A stretch of 64,000 nt of DNA from Colletes latitarsis (lineage: Eukaryota > Arthropoda > Insecta > Hymenoptera > Colletidae), in assembly GCF_051014445.1 (NCBI RefSeq), contig NW_027488369.1, forward strand, positions 12,852,001-12,916,000, read 5' to 3'. The position numbers were made by a program, and so were the translations under genes. A model generated the notes under the pieces. It ran no database searches. It had not been told where the DNA came from and saw only the letters and a program-made list of their open reading frames with translations. Shown here one piece after another: positions 63,601 through 64,000 of the stretch (its first letter is position 1; each line of letters starts with the position of its first letter).

Positions 63601-64000
63601 CTTGTTGAACAGATCCTGGGTTTTTTCTGGCTTGGATCACGTAGTAATGTGGTACCACACTGAAACAGTCGACTAAACCTGGTTTCGATCAATATTTTAG
63701 AGGATAACGCAAGTTAGGTCTGGGATAGGTCTAGGATTTGACCTCAGCAGACTCATACTTTCGCACACTTCACATACTCTTTGAACAGATCCTGGGATAT
63801 TTTCTGGTTTGGATCACATAGTAATGTGGTACCACTCTGAGACAGTCGATTAAACCAGGTTTCGATCAATATCTTAGAGGATAACGCATGTTAGGTCTAG
63901 GTTAGGTCTGGGATTTGCCCTCATCAGGCTCATACTTTCGCAGTTTTAACATACTTATTGAACGGATCCTGGGTTTTTTCTAGTTTGGTTCACGTAGTAA
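54601..64000. repeat. Satellite array, ~176-bp monomer (right block, mixed classes)
   Basis: The array continues to the window edge. The CACATAGTAATG class reappears (for example near 54660, 57120, 60650, 61880 and 63810). A CACGTTGTAATG variant is spread at 55.2-57.7 kb and around 59.8-60.3 kb. Shorter duplications occur, such as the 352-bp step between 56125 and 56477. The long 12-mer blocks of the preceding region are not obvious here. Nothing else is seen. Confidence 0.96.
62340..63755. repeat. Four-monomer (704-bp) tandem duplication
   Basis: The block of about 62340-63043 is repeated at about 63044-63755 with a 704-bp offset. The copies share TTAGGTCTCGGTTAGG, GATCGCATCACGTAG, TATTGAAGTACAAC and CATCATTTCTCG and look almost identical by eye. 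This is probably the most recent amplification in the window, or an assembly duplication. Confidence 0.88.

Noticed and set aside
1..64000. Plain telomeric repeat array
   Set aside because: TTAGG occurs only as isolated motifs within a 176-bp monomer. There is no run of consecutive TTAGG units.
28749..64000. CRISPR-like or IS-like interpretation of the regular repeats
   Set aside because: The repeats are head-to-tail monomers of about 176 bp without unique spacers, and the retrotransposons are eukaryotic in type.

Overview
The window looks like arthropod, most likely insect, heterochromatin. It consists of one satellite DNA family with a repeat unit of about 176 bp. The array is interrupted by two full-length, near-identical, GC-rich non-LTR retrotransposons and one 104-bp remnant of the same family. 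I see no host gene, tRNA, rRNA or CRISPR array. The insect assignment is an inference. It rests on the R1-clade (TRAS/SART/R1-like) character of the elements and on TTAGG-like motifs in the satellite. I cannot name a species.

Layout: satellite (1-7940); 5'-truncated element tail (7941-8044, + strand); satellite (8045-12111); element 1 (12112-18093, + strand); satellite (18094-22740); element 2 (22741-28748, - strand); satellite to the end (28749-64000). The two elements lie tail to tail, with about 4.6 kb of satellite between their poly(A) ends. From about 28.7 to 54.6 kb the satellite has higher-order structure: blocks of 10-12 monomers (about 1.76-2.11 kb) recur with shared private variants.

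Each element is bicistronic. ORF1 is a Gag-like nucleic-acid-binding protein of 625 aa from its first ATG, with three CCHC zinc knuckles. ORF2 is 1060 codons: an N-terminal APE-type endonuclease, a central reverse transcriptase with YADD, and a C-terminal CCHC finger. The ORFs overlap by one base in a TAATG stop-start, the arrangement known to couple translation in the Bombyx element SART1. ORF1 RNP protein and ORF2 enzyme would together carry out target-primed reverse transcription. Element 2 has both ORFs open. Element 1 has one in-frame TGA in ORF2. Apart from substitutions the elements differ only by a 15-bp 5'-terminal duplication in element 2, a 3-nt indel in the 3' UTR, and poly(A) length (25 versus 33).

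Both elements are flanked by target-site duplications of about 14 bp made of satellite sequence. Uninterrupted (empty-site) paralogues of both targets exist elsewhere in the window, so the insertion boundaries can be read to the base. The two targets differ in position and orientation within the monomer, but both 3' junctions fall in a CAAGT core. The most interesting possibility is an R1-clade element that uses a TTAGG-bearing satellite as its genomic niche.
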